Shown here: positions 8,586-18,323 of the stretch, in pieces
How positions within the stretch are numbered: position 1 is the first letter of the stretch
Layout: every line of letters starts with the position of its first letter
Assembly: GCF_027213965.1 (NCBI RefSeq)
Contig: NZ_JAPWGX010000005.1
Coordinates: forward strand, 62,001-126,000
Length of the DNA stretch: 64,000 nt
DNA from: Maritalea porphyrae
Lineage (GTDB): Bacteria; Pseudomonadota; Alphaproteobacteria; Rhizobiales; Devosiaceae
Direction of reading: 5' to 3'
Translations under genes and position numbers: made by a program
The notes under the pieces: model-generated
Database searches by the model: none
The model's input: the letters and a program-made list of their open reading frames with translations, nothing else
Told to the model about the DNA's origin: nothing

Positions 8586-9077
8586 TTAGTGGTTGGCGTG
8601 GTCCATTGCTGGCGCACCAATTTTGGCCGCTGGGAACATGACGTCCACTTTGCCCCCATGTTCAAACTCAAGGGTGATTTTAACCATCTCACCAACGGAG
8701 ATCGCTTTGTGCAAACCAATCATCATCATGTGGAAGCTGCCCGGTTTCAACTCAACAGTTGCACCCGGCTCAATCACCAGACCATCTTTGAGCTGCGCCA
8801 TTTTCATCACGCCATTGTCCATGCTCATTTCATGCACTTCAACCGCCTTGGCCATTTCAGAAGAGGCGCCAACCAACCGGTCCGCCATATGGCCCTTATT
8901 GGTCAATGTCATAAATGCACCGCCTGCTGGCGCACCATTTGGCGTTGCCCGGGTCCATGCTTTTTCAATGCTCACATCACCAGCCATCACCATGCCCATT
9001 TGCTCATCCGCCTGGGCAGGGCCAAAATTCAACATAAGCGTAATTGCGCTCAACAGCGCGAGGATCGTTTTTTTCAT
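8586..9077 (-). CDS. PCuAC-domain periplasmic copper chaperone
   Basis: 163 residues from the ATG at 9077, chosen because GGA lies six bases upstream and the protein then starts MKKTILALLSAITLMLNFGPAQA, a Sec signal. The mature domain (IEKAWTRATPNGAPAGGAFMTLTNKG...) is the PCuAC/DUF461 fold; the His/Met copper site is seen in VEVHEMSMDNGVMKM and GSFHMMMIGL, with a further Met/His-rich tail. The family delivers Cu(I) to cytochrome oxidase (CuA site). A small DUF2946-like gene lies upstream on the same strand. Confidence 0.93.
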   Translation of the reverse strand: MKKTILALLSAITLMLNFGPAQADEQMGMVMAGDVSIEKAWTRATPNGAPAGGAFMTLTNKGHMADRLVGASSEMAKAVEVHEMSMDNGVMKMAQLKDGLVIEPGATVELKPGSFHMMMIGLHKAISVGEMVKITLEFEHGGKVDVMFPAAKIGAPAMDHANH

Positions 9078-9146
9078 GTTCATTCCAAATCTATATCCGC
9101 TGGGCACATTTGGCTCACAGCATTATTGTTCGATAGTTTTACAAGA

Positions 9147-9545
9147 TCAGGAATAAATAGGAGGGGCTCTTGGCGCATGTGGCGAAAGCTGCAAACCGCG
9201 TCGCGCAACAAACAACTGGGGCAGGACCAAAGGAGAAGCGTCCAAATCCGGTTGGTCAAATTGCGGTGCGATTGGCGCTTGGGCCAAATCCGCAGCGGCT
9301 GATTGAGCGACGAGACACAAGGTCTCGCCCTCAAGAACAGTTTCAGAACGATCTGATGGATCAACAGCGATCAAGCCATGCGCTGTACAGAGCACCAAAC
9401 GGTCTTCGCCAGACCATTCGGACAGCGCACCAGCATAGCTGGGCAACATGGCTTGAAACAAAAGGAATATGGCAAGCGTCAACGCACGTTCAGCACGCGA
9501 CAATCGCAACATCCCTTTCATTTGCTTGAGCCAATTGCCCATCAT
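9147..9545 (-). CDS. Small membrane-anchored protein, DUF2946-like
   Basis: 132 residues from the ATG at 9545, with AAGGAA eight bases upstream. One hydrophobic segment (about 20-42, ALTLAIFLLFQAMLPSYAGAL) is followed by two cysteines (LVLCTAHG, ETLCLVA) and a tail ending PRAPPIYS. That layout, short size and position next to a copper chaperone resemble DUF2946 proteins, but this is a pattern match by eye and could be wrong. The role is unknown, possibly copper-related. Confidence 0.6.
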   Translation of the reverse strand: MMGNWLKQMKGMLRLSRAERALTLAIFLLFQAMLPSYAGALSEWSGEDRLVLCTAHGLIAVDPSDRSETVLEGETLCLVAQSAAADLAQAPIAPQFDQPDLDASPLVLPQLFVARRGLQLSPHAPRAPPIYS

Positions 9546-9578
9546 CAAAATCGTTCCTTTGTCTTAATGCAGTAAGGC

Positions 9579-10331
9579 TTAGTCTTCAGCAGAGAGTTGG
9601 GCCATCACCTCTTCAGACATTTCAAAGTTGGCGTACACATTTTGCACGTCATCATCATCTTCCAATGTTTCGATGAGCTTCATCAGGGTCGCACCCTTTT
9701 CAGCATCCACCGGCACATTGTTTTGCGGTTTCCAAATCGGATTGACAGATTTTGGCTCGCCAAGTGCTTTTTCAAGCGCTGTAGAAACTTCATTCATATC
9801 TTCAAACGCGCAAATGATCGTGTGACCATTTTCGTCAGACTGACAGTCTTCAGCACCCGCTTCAATCGCGGCATCCATCAACGTGTCTGCGTCGCCTGCT
9901 TCAGCGTCATAAGTGATTTCGCCAACACGATCGAACATAAAGCCAACCGAGCCCGTTTCACCCAACGCGCCGCCATTTTTTGAGAATGTGGAACGCACAG
10001 TAGATGCTGTCCGGTTTCTATTGTCGGTCAAAGCCTCAACGATAACCGCAACACCGCCCGGGCCATAGCCCTCATAGCGGATCTCATCATAAGACTCAGC
10101 GTCACCACCGACAGCTTTTTTAATCGCGCGCTCAATATTGTCCTTGGGCATAGATTGCGATTTGGCGTTTTGAATCGCCAAGCGCAAGCGCGGGTTCATA
10201 TCCGGATCAGGCAAGCCACTTTTCGCGGCAACCGTGATTTCCTTTGAGAATTTAGAGAACATCTTAGAGCGCAGTTTATCCTGACGCCCCTTGCGGTGCA
10301 TAATATTTGAAAATTGTGAATGGCCGGCCAT
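9579..10331 (-). CDS. yebC: YebC/PmpR-family probable transcriptional regulator
   Basis: 250 residues starting [32 protein letters not shown], the invariant YebC N-terminus. An ATG 12 bases earlier (10343) is in frame, but its AGGGGG abuts the codon and the family starts at MAGHSQF. YebC proteins bind DNA, and some also act on stalled ribosomes. In Rhizobiales yebC commonly precedes ruvCAB; here two copper-related genes lie between them. Confidence 0.95.
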   Translation of the reverse strand: MAGHSQFSNIMHRKGRQDKLRSKMFSKFSKEITVAAKSGLPDPDMNPRLRLAIQNAKSQSMPKDNIERAIKKAVGGDAESYDEIRYEGYGPGGVAVIVEALTDNRNRTASTVRSTFSKNGGALGETGSVGFMFDRVGEITYDAEAGDADTLMDAAIEAGAEDCQSDENGHTIICAFEDMNEVSTALEKALGEPKSVNPIWKPQNNVPVDAEKGATLMKLIETLEDDDDVQNVYANFEMSEEVMAQLSAED

Positions 10332-10507
10332 GTCTTCGGTCATCCCCCTAATTGGTTGAACTGATTTCGCATCTTATATGGCGTCGCCAGCACAAAATAA
10401 AGCCTCTCGACGCTGATTCTAACCATGGTTCACGCAACAAACTTTGCGCTAGGTCAAGTTGGCTTTCAAATTTGGAATGTTTGAGTGTGATCAAAGCCAA
10501 ATAAGCC

Positions 10508-10807
10508 TCAACCTGCAAAACCTTCAACACCAATCATCGTCATGTCACTTAAGGGCAAGCGCACCGCCCTTGCTTTTTGATAATCATTAGAGGCGTAGAA
10601 ATCATCAAAGTTTTGTTTTGACGGAAACTTGAGCATCACCAACCGGCGCGGCTGCAAGTGCGTGCCTTCAACCACATTGAACGCCCCACCGCGCACCAGA
10701 TATTCACCGCCAAATCTCTCAACTGCAGGACGGGCCAGCGCCATATATTCTTTATATTCCTCTGGCTTGTCGATTTGCACATCAACAATCACATAATAAT
10801 CAGTCAT
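10508..10807 (-). CDS. DUF1330 family protein
   Basis: 99 residues starting MTDYYVIVDVQIDKPEEYKEYMALARPAVERFGGEYLVRGG, the dimeric alpha/beta-barrel DUF1330 fold. AGGA lies about six bases before the ATG at 10807; an upstream ATG at 10858 lacks this and adds 17 unrelated residues. The function is unknown. No operon partner: about 175 bp to yebC and more than 1 kb of gene-free DNA on the other side. Confidence 0.85.
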   Translation of the reverse strand: MTDYYVIVDVQIDKPEEYKEYMALARPAVERFGGEYLVRGGAFNVVEGTHLQPRRLVMLKFPSKQNFDDFYASNDYQKARAVRLPLSDMTMIGVEGFAG

Positions 10808-10937
10808 CAATTTCCTCATTGCTTTTTTCTCTGAAAACATGTGCACAGCATTGCCCATTTGTCACCTCCAATAGGACAAGAAACACCAATGCCCCCGCAC
10901 GAAATTTTCGGCAAGGTTCAATGTGAAAAGTGCAGAC

Positions 10938-11000
10938 ACGCGAGGCGGTTAAGGTCTCGTGTTATTTGGTAGTAAGAATGAGACGTTAAACGCCTCGCGT
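10938..11000. repeat. Long inverted repeat, 21-bp arms
   Basis: The left arm 10938-10958 and right arm 10980-11000 match as inverted copies at 19 of 21 positions, with a 21-base loop. The arms begin and end with ACGCGAGGCG / CGCCTCGCGT. Neither side is followed by a clean T-run, so it is not an obvious terminator. It could be a structured RNA or the remnant of a small mobile element. Confidence 0.8.
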
Positions 11001-11411
11001 GAAATGGCTTTTGCCTTGAAACTGAAATACCCCGGGGTGCTAAACCCTTCTATCCCCTTGCTCAGCGCTCCATCAAAACTGTTTTGATCGCCTTGATCAT
11101 TTGATGAGTGCCAGTTGGCACAGGTGAGAAACAATACCCACCAAACATCTTACAAGCTGCCTTCGGTGTCAGGCTGGACATTTCAATTCAACGCGAACAA
11201 CAACCGTCTTGTTGTTCGGCCATCCCCTTTTCTCTAAGAGTTACGCGCCGCCGTCGCAGACTTCGTCTGCTTCCCCGGCACCCCCGCCGATTGGTGGTCA
11301 ACACCAACGCGTTGCGGAGGTCAGATAGCCCCCGGATCAACCCGCGCGGCGCAAGCGCCACTTGATTGTCCGGGGCAATGCGGGTGGAAATCAATTGTTC
11401 CTCTCGCACCG

Positions 11412-11430
11412 TCCCGCACTTGATGCGGGA
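11412..11430. repeat. Dispersed palindrome, TCCCGCA-CTTGA-TGCGGGA
   Basis: A 7-bp stem with a 5-base loop. With its left flank (CGCACCG) it matches, in inverse orientation, the copy at 27311-27331, so it is a member of a dispersed family. Confidence 0.8.
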
Positions 11431-11637
11431 TCTACTTTAAAGCCCCCCACCCTTAATCCCTCCCCACAAGGGGGAGGGAAACCAGGGCAGTGCCATCACA
11501 ACCCTCACCGCCCAACATTCGTCAATGCCCTGCGACGGTTTCAAGAAAAGGTCCGCATATTGTGGCATGAGCTATTGGGTGCGGGGATAAGTTTTGTCAA
11601 AAACCACCCCCAAACGCCTCACCTCACCCCGCGCGTC

Positions 11638-11728
11638 ATCCCGGATTTAGTCCGGGATCCAGGCGAGAACAACCGCCAACAAATGTGTTCGTGGTTTACT
11701 CCGGCCTGGTTCCCTGCCTGCGCAGGGA
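11638..11728. repeat. Composite dispersed repeat (two palindromes)
   Basis: Palindrome ATCCCGGA-TTTAG-TCCGGGAT (11638-11658) and palindrome TCCCTGC-CTGC-GCAGGGA (11711-11728), with outer ends GTCATCCC and GGGATGAC also complementary. This is the widespread proteobacterial intergenic repeat that translates as VIPDLVRDP...PACAGMT. Confidence 0.8.
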
Positions 11729-11809
11729 TGACGGATAATATTGGCGCGTGCGCCTTGCCCAAATTTGCTGATCGAAATGAGCTCTCTTTCACCGTTCGCC
11801 CACCACATC

Positions 11810-11832
11810 CATGGTTCGACAAGCTCACCATG
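11810..11832. repeat. Dispersed repeat of the TTCGACAAGCTCA type
   Basis: CATGGT ... ACCATG (6-bp stem) around TCGACAAGCTC. The TTCGACAAGCTCA core recurs as an intergenic repeat in many proteobacterial genomes (general knowledge). Only one copy was noticed in this window. Confidence 0.65.
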
Positions 11833-11951
11833 AGGTTGGGGGGAAAAGTAAAAGCGCGGTGAGCTTGCAACCAGCGCTCGCTCAGGCACCCCAATTTAGG
11901 TCAGTCGGTTATCGGCCCTCACCCAAATTGTGGTGCGCACCGTAAGCGCAT

Positions 11952-12761
11952 CTAAAAAGGCAAAGCCTCAGAAATACTGCCACCTACCCGCACTGGCGCC
12001 ACATAGGTGCATAAGCCAGCCCCGTTGGTTTCAATCGCAACGCCGCAAACGCTGGGGTTGCCTTCGGCGGGGGTAAAACGTTCTTTGGGGATGCCGGTCA
12101 CAAAACGGTTGATGGGTTCTTCAGCTTGCATGCCGATCACACTATCGTAATCCCCGCACATGCCCGCGTCGGACATGATGGCGGTGCCACCCGATAGAAT
12201 GCGGTGATCAGCAGTTGGGATATGAGTGTGGGTGCCCACAACCAATGAGGCGCGACCATCACAAAAATGGCCCATGCCTTGCATTTCTGAGGTCGCTTCG
12301 GCGTGAAAATCTACAATTGCTGCATCTGCCACATCGCCGATGGGACATCCGTTAAGAGCATCGTCAACTGCTGCGAACGGGTCGTTGATCGGGTTCATAA
12401 ACACACGCCCGAGCGCATTGATCACCAAAACGCGTTGCCCGCCTTGGCTTTCATACATCATCGATCCGCGACCCGGGGCTGTGTGCGACATATTGATGGG
12501 GCGCAACAAAGTTTCTTCACGCGCAATCACCCCAAGGGTTTCACGCTGATCAAACGCATGATCACCCAAGGTAATCACATCCGCGCCCGCTTCTAACAAT
12601 TCGCGGTAATGCTTTTCCGTCAGGCCACGCCCATGAGAGGCATTTTCGCCGTTCACAATCACAAAATCAAAATTATAGGCGCTTCGCAGGTCAGGCAAAT
12701 AGCGCTGCACACCTGCACGGCCACAGCGGCCCATCACATCGCCTAAAAACAATATCCGCAT
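11952..12761 (-). CDS. YmdB-like metallophosphoesterase (TIGR00282 family)
   Basis: 269 residues. Starts MRILFLGDVMGRCGRAGV; metal-ligand motifs NGENASHGRGL, LGDHAFDQ, DFHAEATSE and GTHTHIPTADHRIL are in family order. The family hydrolyses cyclic nucleotides (2',3'-cAMP in Bacillus YmdB). The start codon overlaps the stop of the 5-formyl-THF ligase gene (TAATG), the usual alphaproteobacterial pairing. Where Bacillus YmdB has GNH this has GDH. Confidence 0.9.
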   Translation of the reverse strand: MRILFLGDVMGRCGRAGVQRYLPDLRSAYNFDFVIVNGENASHGRGLTEKHYRELLEAGADVITLGDHAFDQRETLGVIAREETLLRPINMSHTAPGRGSMMYESQGGQRVLVINALGRVFMNPINDPFAAVDDALNGCPIGDVADAAIVDFHAEATSEMQGMGHFCDGRASLVVGTHTHIPTADHRILSGGTAIMSDAGMCGDYDSVIGMQAEEPINRFVTGIPKERFTPAEGNPSVCGVAIETNGAGLCTYVAPVRVGGSISEALPF

Positions 12762-13357
12762 TAGTTTTTCTCCTGCGGGAGGAAGCGGCGCACGCCAGCC
12801 TCACTCACCACCATATCCAAAGGTTTATCGTGGGGTTCAGCGGGCATCACATCAACTTCTTGAGCCGAAAAGGCATAGCCAACCAAAATCACCGGCTTTT
12901 CGATCTGATCAATCGTGCGATCATAAAAGCCCGCGCCATAGCCAAGCCGGTTGCCATTCGCGTCAAACCCAAGCATGGGCAAAACCATCACATCAGGCAC
13001 CACCACCGGCGCACCAGCTTGGGGCGCAAGGGTGCCAAAACCAGAAGGCGCGAGCGGCTGGCCCGCCTCCCACAATCGAAATTCAAGCGGCTGATCACGG
13101 CCCAAAACAACCGGCAAACAGACCTGATGCCCCTCGTCCATCAACTGAACAAGCAAAGGTTCGGTGCTCAATTCGTCCCTGATCGCCCAATAAAGCGAAA
13201 CAATTTGGCCCGATTTTATGGGGACAGACGCTGTGAAGGTTTCTGCCGCGGCCAAAGCGGCTTCTGCGCGAAAAGAGGGGGAAAGGGCCGCACGCTTTTG
13301 ATGGGCAGCATCGCGCATGTCAGACTTTGCGCGGAAAAGGTCGGTCGTGTCGCTCAA
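12761..13357 (-). CDS. fau: 5-formyltetrahydrofolate cyclo-ligase
   Basis: ATP-dependent conversion of 5-formyl-THF to 5,10-methenyl-THF, 198 residues. The C-terminal signature GFDANGNRLGYGAGFYDRTI and the N-terminal KSDMRDAAHQKRAALS are characteristic. It lies directly downstream of the 6S RNA gene on the same strand, an arrangement conserved across proteobacteria (ssrS-fau), so it may be transcribed by read-through from ssrS. Confidence 0.93.
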   Translation of the reverse strand: MSDTTDLFRAKSDMRDAAHQKRAALSPSFRAEAALAAAETFTASVPIKSGQIVSLYWAIRDELSTEPLLVQLMDEGHQVCLPVVLGRDQPLEFRLWEAGQPLAPSGFGTLAPQAGAPVVVPDVMVLPMLGFDANGNRLGYGAGFYDRTIDQIEKPVILVGYAFSAQEVDVMPAEPHDKPLDMVVSEAGVRRFLPQEKN

Positions 13358-13387
13358 CGTATTTGGCTTTCTAACCCAAAAAAATAA

Positions 13388-13545
13388 GGTGCCGCCCTGG
13401 CCGTCGGAAGGTATTTGATCCTGGGAACCTACTTACGTAGGTGGGCGCCGTATGTAAAAACCCACGGGTCTAAACAGGGACAGCTCCCTAAAGGATGCTT
13501 AAGGCCCCGGGAATGCAAAATTATCCGGCACGAGCCGGGCAGCGA
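13388..13545 (-). ncRNA. ssrS: 6S RNA
   Basis: About 158 nt on the minus strand, ends approximate. The 5' segment GCTGCCCGG pairs with the 3' segment CCAGGGCGGC, the long closing stem. The 3' part holds GTTCCCAGGATCAAATACC, which I recognise from alphaproteobacterial 6S RNAs. A TATATG -10 box is at 13552-13557, placing the start near 13545. Position between zapA and the 5-formyl-THF ligase gene, same strand, is the canonical ssrS location. It binds the sigma-70 RNA polymerase in stationary phase. Confidence 0.88.
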
Positions 13546-13704
13546 AGAGCACATATAGGGGTAAAACGCCTTGGGGAAAAGGGTCTTGTGTGGTTTCATG
13601 CGCAAACGATATTAGCAATCTGCTTGCCATCCAGAAAAAAGCTGACACAATCATCGAACTTTTAGCGCATTACCCTATACATTTTTACAAATTATATTGC
13701 CCAA

Positions 13705-14199
13705 ATGACCGATCAAACCGACCCCAAATACCAGTATAACCCATTCTGTCCGTTGGAAATTTCGGCTCAGGAAATTGCTGAAGGTTATGTCAGATATTTC
13801 GAGACCAGCCATTTGTCGAAGCGCCAGAAAATGGCTAAAGGCATTGATGATGATCAAGACTATGTGCACGCAATGTTCCACGCGGTGGAAACGGGTCCAC
13901 TTGAGATCGGACTAGATGCCTGTGAAATCATTGCCAATAAATTTCCTGAAAGCGATGGTTATGAACAACTTGTCATTGGGCAATTTGGCAGCCTATTGAA
14001 CAGCATGGCCGAAATTGAAGCGAAATCAATTGAGGCGATGCTGGAACAGATCGTTGAATCCCGCCCTTTAAACAAATTAGCAATAGAGGTCATAACCTGG
14101 TATTTGAGCACTGATGCGAAGATACTCTTGAACCAATTGCGCTTAAGGATCGCGAAACGCAGGAAGTGGTTAGATATGCCCACTCCTATTCCACTCTAG
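13705..14199 (+). CDS. Hypothetical protein
   Basis: 164 residues, soluble, mostly helical by composition, with no signal peptide. Starts MTDQTDPKYQYNPFCPLEISAQEIAEGYVRYFETSHLSKRQKMAKGIDDDQDYVHAMFH. I do not recognise it. It sits alone on the plus strand between the convergent zapA and the divergent 6S RNA, where most relatives have no gene, so it looks like a late arrival. No clear Shine-Dalgarno lies before the ATG. Confidence 0.65.
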   Translation: MTDQTDPKYQYNPFCPLEISAQEIAEGYVRYFETSHLSKRQKMAKGIDDDQDYVHAMFHAVETGPLEIGLDACEIIANKFPESDGYEQLVIGQFGSLLNSMAEIEAKSIEAMLEQIVESRPLNKLAIEVITWYLSTDAKILLNQLRLRIAKRRKWLDMPTPIPL

Positions 14200-14211
14200 G
14201 AAAATCTCTGC

Positions 14212-14607
14212 TTAAGCCTGATCAATCTGGGTCGGCACGTCGCGTTGCGACGCATTTTCCAACTGAGCGGCGAGCAGTTCGACCCGTTCGCACACCATAA
14301 CGATCTGTTTGGCGAAGTCTTCCTCTAGCGCGTCGCGCTCTTGCACCAATTTGTTGGACTTCATGGCCAACTGATCCAGCGCGTCTTTGGCTTTAGCCAA
14401 TTCTTTTTGCAGCCCGGACAAATCGTCCATCACCGTTAATGCCGCCATCACGGTCAAGCGCGTATCGCCAGCTTCGCCGAATTCGCCCTTAAGGTCTTCC
14501 ACGTAATTGGAAAACCGTGTTGCCAAATCACGTACGTGCGCTTCCTGACCATCTTCACAGGCCATGCGATATTTTCGACCATCGATTTCGACGTTAATTT
14601 CTGACAT
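14212..14607 (-). CDS. zapA: Cell division protein ZapA
   Basis: 131 residues: a ZapA domain (EINVEIDGRKYRMACEDGQEAHVRDLATRFSNYVEDLKGEFGEAGDTRLTVMAALTVMDDL) followed by a long C-terminal coiled coil. It bundles FtsZ filaments at the division site. It follows a DUF4164 coiled-coil gene by 6 bp and precedes the 6S RNA gene, the conserved Rhizobiales order. Confidence 0.93.
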   Translation of the reverse strand: MSEINVEIDGRKYRMACEDGQEAHVRDLATRFSNYVEDLKGEFGEAGDTRLTVMAALTVMDDLSGLQKELAKAKDALDQLAMKSNKLVQERDALEEDFAKQIVMVCERVELLAAQLENASQRDVPTQIDQA

Positions 14608-14613
14608 TAATTT

Positions 14614-14907
14614 TTACGAGGCCTCGTTCTCACCGTTTAATGCAAGCTGCACTTTTTCCATCACACCCATAATGCGCAATGAAACTTGTTTCGCCGACTG
14701 TTCGATTTCGCTGGCACGGGCCGTAGTTTTTTCGAGTTCATCAGCAAGCCGAGAACGTTCTTTGGCCAAATGTTGAACCTTTAGTTCCAATTCCGAAGCT
14801 GTGCCCAATTGCTGGCGCGTGCTGCGCAATTGCCGCTCCAATCGGTCCAACGCACCGTCTAAACGTTCGTTGGCACTGTCTAAATCAAAACTTTTTTCAC
14901 CCATCAA
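14614..14907 (-). CDS. DUF4164 coiled-coil protein
   Basis: 97 residues, almost wholly predicted coiled coil (RLDGALDRLERQLRSTRQQLGTASELELKVQHLAKERSRLADELEKTTARASEIE). The DUF4164 family is found immediately upstream of zapA in Rhizobiales and is presumed to be division-linked; the molecular role is not known. There are two adjacent ATGs; either could start translation. Confidence 0.85.
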   Translation of the reverse strand: MMGEKSFDLDSANERLDGALDRLERQLRSTRQQLGTASELELKVQHLAKERSRLADELEKTTARASEIEQSAKQVSLRIMGVMEKVQLALNGENEAS

Positions 14908-15137
14908 ATCGGCCAGACATCCCTCAGTGCGTAGGTTTTCCCAACGCCAACTTTACTTTGATTCTCTGTTATATATGCAGATAACCTGATCCGTTACCTA
15001 GTTTGCAACCAGCAATTAGCATAAAAATGGCGAAAATGGGGGAATTGACTCAAAAAGCGGACCTGATATGACATCGCCAGCAATTGTCGCCACTTAAATC
15101 CCATTTTACTGGGCAAAACATTTCGGGCAGGACTTTG

Positions 15138-17114
15138 ATGACAGATCAAGCCAAAACCAGCGCAATGGCCAATGCAATTCGCGCGCTAACTATGGACGCA
15201 GTGCAAAAAGCCAATATCGGCCACCCTGGTATGCCAATGGGCGCCGCTGATATCGCCACTGTGCTTTTCACCAAAATCATGAAATTTGATCCAAAGGCGC
15301 CAAATTGGCCTGACCGCGATCGTTTCATTCTGTCCGCCGGTCACGGCTCCATGTTGCTTTATTCCGCGCTGCACTTGCTCGGTTATGAAGACATGACCAT
15401 GGAAGACATCAAAGATTTCCGTCAGTTGGGCGCAAAAACCGCTGGTCACCCAGAGTACGGCCACGCCTCTGGCATTGAAACAACAACCGGTCCTTTGGGC
15501 CAAGGCATAGCCAATGCGGTTGGCATGGCAATGGCCGAAGCAAAACTTGCAGCTGACTATGGCGCAGACCTCGTTGATCACTATACCTACGCCATTGCAG
15601 GCGATGGCTGCTTGATGGAAGGTATCTCTCAAGAGGCAATCGCTTTGGCGGGTCACCTGAAACTGAACAAATTGATCGTGATTTGGGACGATAATGACAT
15701 CACCATCGATGGCGCGGTGTCTTTGTCTGATTCGACAGATCAGCACGCGCGCTTCCGCGCATCGGGCTGGAACACGCTTTCTGTTGATGGTCACGACCAA
15801 GACGCAATTGAAAAAGTGCTGTTAGAAGCCCAAAAATCTGACAAGCCAACTTTGATCGCAGCAAAAACAGTGATCGGTTATGGCGCGCCAACAAAAGCGG
15901 GCACATCAGCTGCTCACGGCGCACCATTGGGCGAAGAAGAAATTGCAGGCGCACGCAAAGCCCTTGGTTGGGATCACCCACCATTTGTGTTGCCTAACGA
16001 TGTGGTAGACGCTTGGCGTTTGGCCGGTCTTCGCTCCACCAAGCACCGCACCGCTTGGGAAGAACGCCTCGCCGCCAAAGACGCAGACTTTAAGGCTGAA
16101 TTTGATCGCCGCGAAAATGGCTCTTTACCAACAAGCTTCAAAAAAGCGGTTACCGCATTCAAACGCGAAATTGCAGACGAGAAGCCAAAATGGGCAACCC
16201 GTGTTGCTTCGCAAAAAGCTTTGAACGTCATCAATGGCGTATTGCCTGAAATGTTTGGTGGCTCTGCCGATCTCACCGGCTCAAACAACACCAAGTCTGG
16301 CGATCAAACAGCCTTCACCGCAGACGACCGCTCTGGCTCATATGTTTATTACGGCATCCGCGAACACGGCATGGCTGCTGCCATGAACGGTATCGCACTG
16401 CACGGCGGCTTGGCACCATACGGTGGCACATTCATGGTCTTTACCGACTATTGCCGCCCAGCGATCCGCTTGTCTGCTTTGATGGGCATCCGCTCGATCT
16501 ATGTCATGACACACGATTCTATTGGCTTGGGCGAAGATGGCCCAACCCACCAGCCGGTTGAACATTTGGCCGCGCTTCGCGCCATTCCAAACCTCAATGT
16601 ATTCCGTCCAGCGGACGCCATGGAAACGGTTGAATGTTGGGAATTGTCCCTTAAAGCGAAGAAGACCCCATCTATTTTGGCCTTGACCCGCCAAGGTGTT
16701 CCAGCTTTCCGTGAGGCAACTGAAGAGAACCGATGCGCCAAGGGTGCCTACACAGTTTCAGGCGATAATGACGCTGAGATCGTATTGTTTGCATCTGGCT
16801 CTGAAGTGTCAGTGGCAATGGATGCGGCCAAAGAACTTGAAAAAGACAAGCATAGCGTACGGGTTGTTTCTGTGCCGTGCATGGAGCTGTTTGACGCGCA
16901 AAGCGCTGACTATCGCAAAGAAGTCATTGGCAACGCCAAATCTTATGTGGCCGTTGAGGCTGGCATTGAAATGGGCTGGCAAAAATATCTGGGCGTGAAC
17001 GGCAAATTTGTGGGCATGTCCACATTTGGCGCCTCCGCACCGGGCAATCAATTGTTCGAGCATTTCGGCATTACGGCGAAAGTCGTGGTTGAAGCCGCAA
17101 AGTCGCAGCTGTAA
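15138..17114 (+). CDS. tkt: Transketolase
   Basis: Thiamine-diphosphate enzyme of the pentose phosphate and Calvin pathways, 658 residues. Conserved blocks: [51 protein letters not shown], the TPP/Mg motif [13 protein letters not shown]...WDDN, and in the pyrimidine domain [19 protein letters not shown]. The start is the ATG at 15138 with AGGA five bases upstream; an in-frame ATG at 15084 adds 18 non-family residues. It is first in the tkt-gap-pgk run and ends in a strong terminator. Confidence 0.97.
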   Translation: MTDQAKTSAMANAIRALTMDAVQKANIGHPGMPMGAADIATVLFTKIMKFDPKAPNWPDRDRFILSAGHGSMLLYSALHLLGYEDMTMEDIKDFRQLGAKTAGHPEYGHASGIETTTGPLGQGIANAVGMAMAEAKLAADYGADLVDHYTYAIAGDGCLMEGISQEAIALAGHLKLNKLIVIWDDNDITIDGAVSLSDSTDQHARFRASGWNTLSVDGHDQDAIEKVLLEAQKSDKPTLIAAKTVIGYGAPTKAGTSAAHGAPLGEEEIAGARKALGWDHPPFVLPNDVVDAWRLAGLRSTKHRTAWEERLAAKDADFKAEFDRRENGSLPTSFKKAVTAFKREIADEKPKWATRVASQKALNVINGVLPEMFGGSADLTGSNNTKSGDQTAFTADDRSGSYVYYGIREHGMAAAMNGIALHGGLAPYGGTFMVFTDYCRPAIRLSALMGIRSIYVMTHDSIGLGEDGPTHQPVEHLAALRAIPNLNVFRPADAMETVECWELSLKAKKTPSILALTRQGVPAFREATEENRCAKGAYTVSGDNDAEIVLFASGSEVSVAMDAAKELEKDKHSVRVVSVPCMELFDAQSADYRKEVIGNAKSYVAVEAGIEMGWQKYLGVNGKFVGMSTFGASAPGNQLFEHFGITAKVVVEAAKSQL

Positions 17115-17129
17115 ATTATCAATCAATAC

Positions 17130-17162
17130 GAAGGGGCAGGTCTGCCCCTTCTTTACTTTTTT
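17130..17162 (+). terminator. Terminator after tkt
   Basis: A perfect 10-bp stem GAAGGGGCAG / CTGCCCCTTC, tight loop, followed by TTTACTTTTTT. Partial read-through into gap is likely, since only 31 bp separate it from the gap start. Confidence 0.9.
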
Positions 17163-17192
17163 CACCCCATTCACCTTTTTTGGAGATGACAT

Positions 17193-18200
17193 ATGGCAGT
17201 ACGGGTAGCTATTAACGGTTTTGGTCGCATTGGCCGCAATATTTTGCGTGCAATTATTGAATCAGGCCGCACCGATATTGAAGTTGTAGCGATTAACGAT
17301 CTTGGCCCAGTGGAAACCAACGCGCACTTGATCCGCTACGATAGCGTGCACGGCAAATTTCCAGGCACAGTAACTGTTGATGGCGACACAATTGACGTTG
17401 GCCGTGGCCCAATGAAAGTTTATGCGATCCGTGATCCAAAAGAATTGCCTTGGGGTGAGTTGGACATCGATATCGCAATGGAATGTACTGGCATTTTCAC
17501 TGCCCGTGACAAAGCTCAGTTCCACCTTGATGCCGGCGCAAAACGCGTGCTGATTTCAGCCCCGGGTAAAGACGCTGACATCACCACTGTTTATGGCGTG
17601 AACCATGAAGACATTACTGCCGACCACAAAGTGATCTCAAACGCATCTTGCACCACAAACTGCTTGGCCCCATTGGCCAAAGTGTTGCACCGCGAATTGG
17701 GCATCGAAAAAGGCATGATGACCACTATTCACTCCTACACTGGCGACCAGCCAACATTGGACACCATGCACTCAGATCTTTACCGCGCCCGTGCAGCTGC
17801 AATGTCCATGATCCCAACATCAACTGGCGCTGCTAAAGCTGTTGGCCTTGTGTTGCCAGAACTTAACGGCAAATTGGACGGCATGTCAGTTCGTGTGCCA
17901 ACACCAAATGTTTCTGTTGTAGATTTGAAGTTTATCGCAGGTCGCAACACAACCGCTGAAGAAGTGAACGCAGTTGTAAAAGCTGCCGCTGAAGGCGAAT
18001 TGAAAGGCGTTCTTGATTACGATCCAGAAGCCAAAGTTTCAATCGACTTCAACCACGACCCACACTCATCAAACTTTGCAGCACAGCAAACCAAAGTCAT
18101 GGATAATAACTTCGTTTCTGTGATGAGCTGGTACGACAATGAGTGGGGTTTCTCCAACCGCATGTCAGACGTAGCAGTTGTGATCGGCAAAACGCTCTAG
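17193..18200 (+). CDS. gap: Glyceraldehyde-3-phosphate dehydrogenase, type I
   Basis: 335 residues. NAD-binding start [17 protein letters not shown]; catalytic Cys153 in [24 protein letters not shown] and [13 protein letters not shown] are present. TGGAGATGAC before the ATG is the ribosome site. It interconverts GAP and 1,3-bisphosphoglycerate. Flanked on both sides by terminators with the same AAGGGGC / GCCCCTT stem, so it may be expressed mainly as its own transcript. Confidence 0.97.
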   Translation: MAVRVAINGFGRIGRNILRAIIESGRTDIEVVAINDLGPVETNAHLIRYDSVHGKFPGTVTVDGDTIDVGRGPMKVYAIRDPKELPWGELDIDIAMECTGIFTARDKAQFHLDAGAKRVLISAPGKDADITTVYGVNHEDITADHKVISNASCTTNCLAPLAKVLHRELGIEKGMMTTIHSYTGDQPTLDTMHSDLYRARAAAMSMIPTSTGAAKAVGLVLPELNGKLDGMSVRVPTPNVSVVDLKFIAGRNTTAEEVNAVVKAAAEGELKGVLDYDPEAKVSIDFNHDPHSSNFAAQQTKVMDNNFVSVMSWYDNEWGFSNRMSDVAVVIGKTL

Positions 18201-18230
18201 TTTTTACAGCTTTTGCGAACCGAATTTTGT

Positions 18231-18258
18231 AAGGGGCTCTTTGGAGCCCCTTATTTTT
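18231..18258 (+). terminator. Terminator after gap
   Basis: A perfect 9-bp stem AAGGGGCTC / GAGCCCCTT with loop TTTG, followed by ATTTTTG. The stem closely resembles the one after tkt. Confidence 0.88.
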
Positions 18259-18323
18259 GAGCTATAGATAGATCTAAGAATTTAAGTTCGCCCTTTTACG
18301 CGCGAAGAGAACGGATGAGACCG

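Larger units (their letters stand above)
10808..11951. other. 1.1-kb gene-free stretch rich in palindromes
   Basis: No credible gene. Frames of up to 166 codons here translate dispersed repeats (for example VIPDLVRDPG...FPACAGMTD). Perfect or near-perfect inverted repeats are at 10938-11000 (21-bp arms), 11072-11088, 11108-11121, 11194-11218 (10-bp arms), 11256-11270, 11291-11307, 11412-11430, 11638-11658, 11711-11728 and 11810-11832. The right half (from about 11400) carries known types of dispersed alphaproteobacterial repeats; the left half is unexplained. Confidence 0.7.

Noticed and set aside
8498-8719. N-terminal extension of ruvC
   Set aside because: It crosses a terminator and the copper-chaperone gene; the RuvC family starts at about 8497.
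10938-11000. Reading the 21-bp inverted repeat as a terminator
   Set aside because: No T-run follows on either strand, the loop is 21 bases, and the nearest upstream coding ends are far away.
11362-11862. 166-codon open frame on the plus strand
   Set aside because: Its translation (VIPDLVRDPG, PACAGMTD, HPWFDKLT) is that of dispersed intergenic repeats; no ribosome site, no family.
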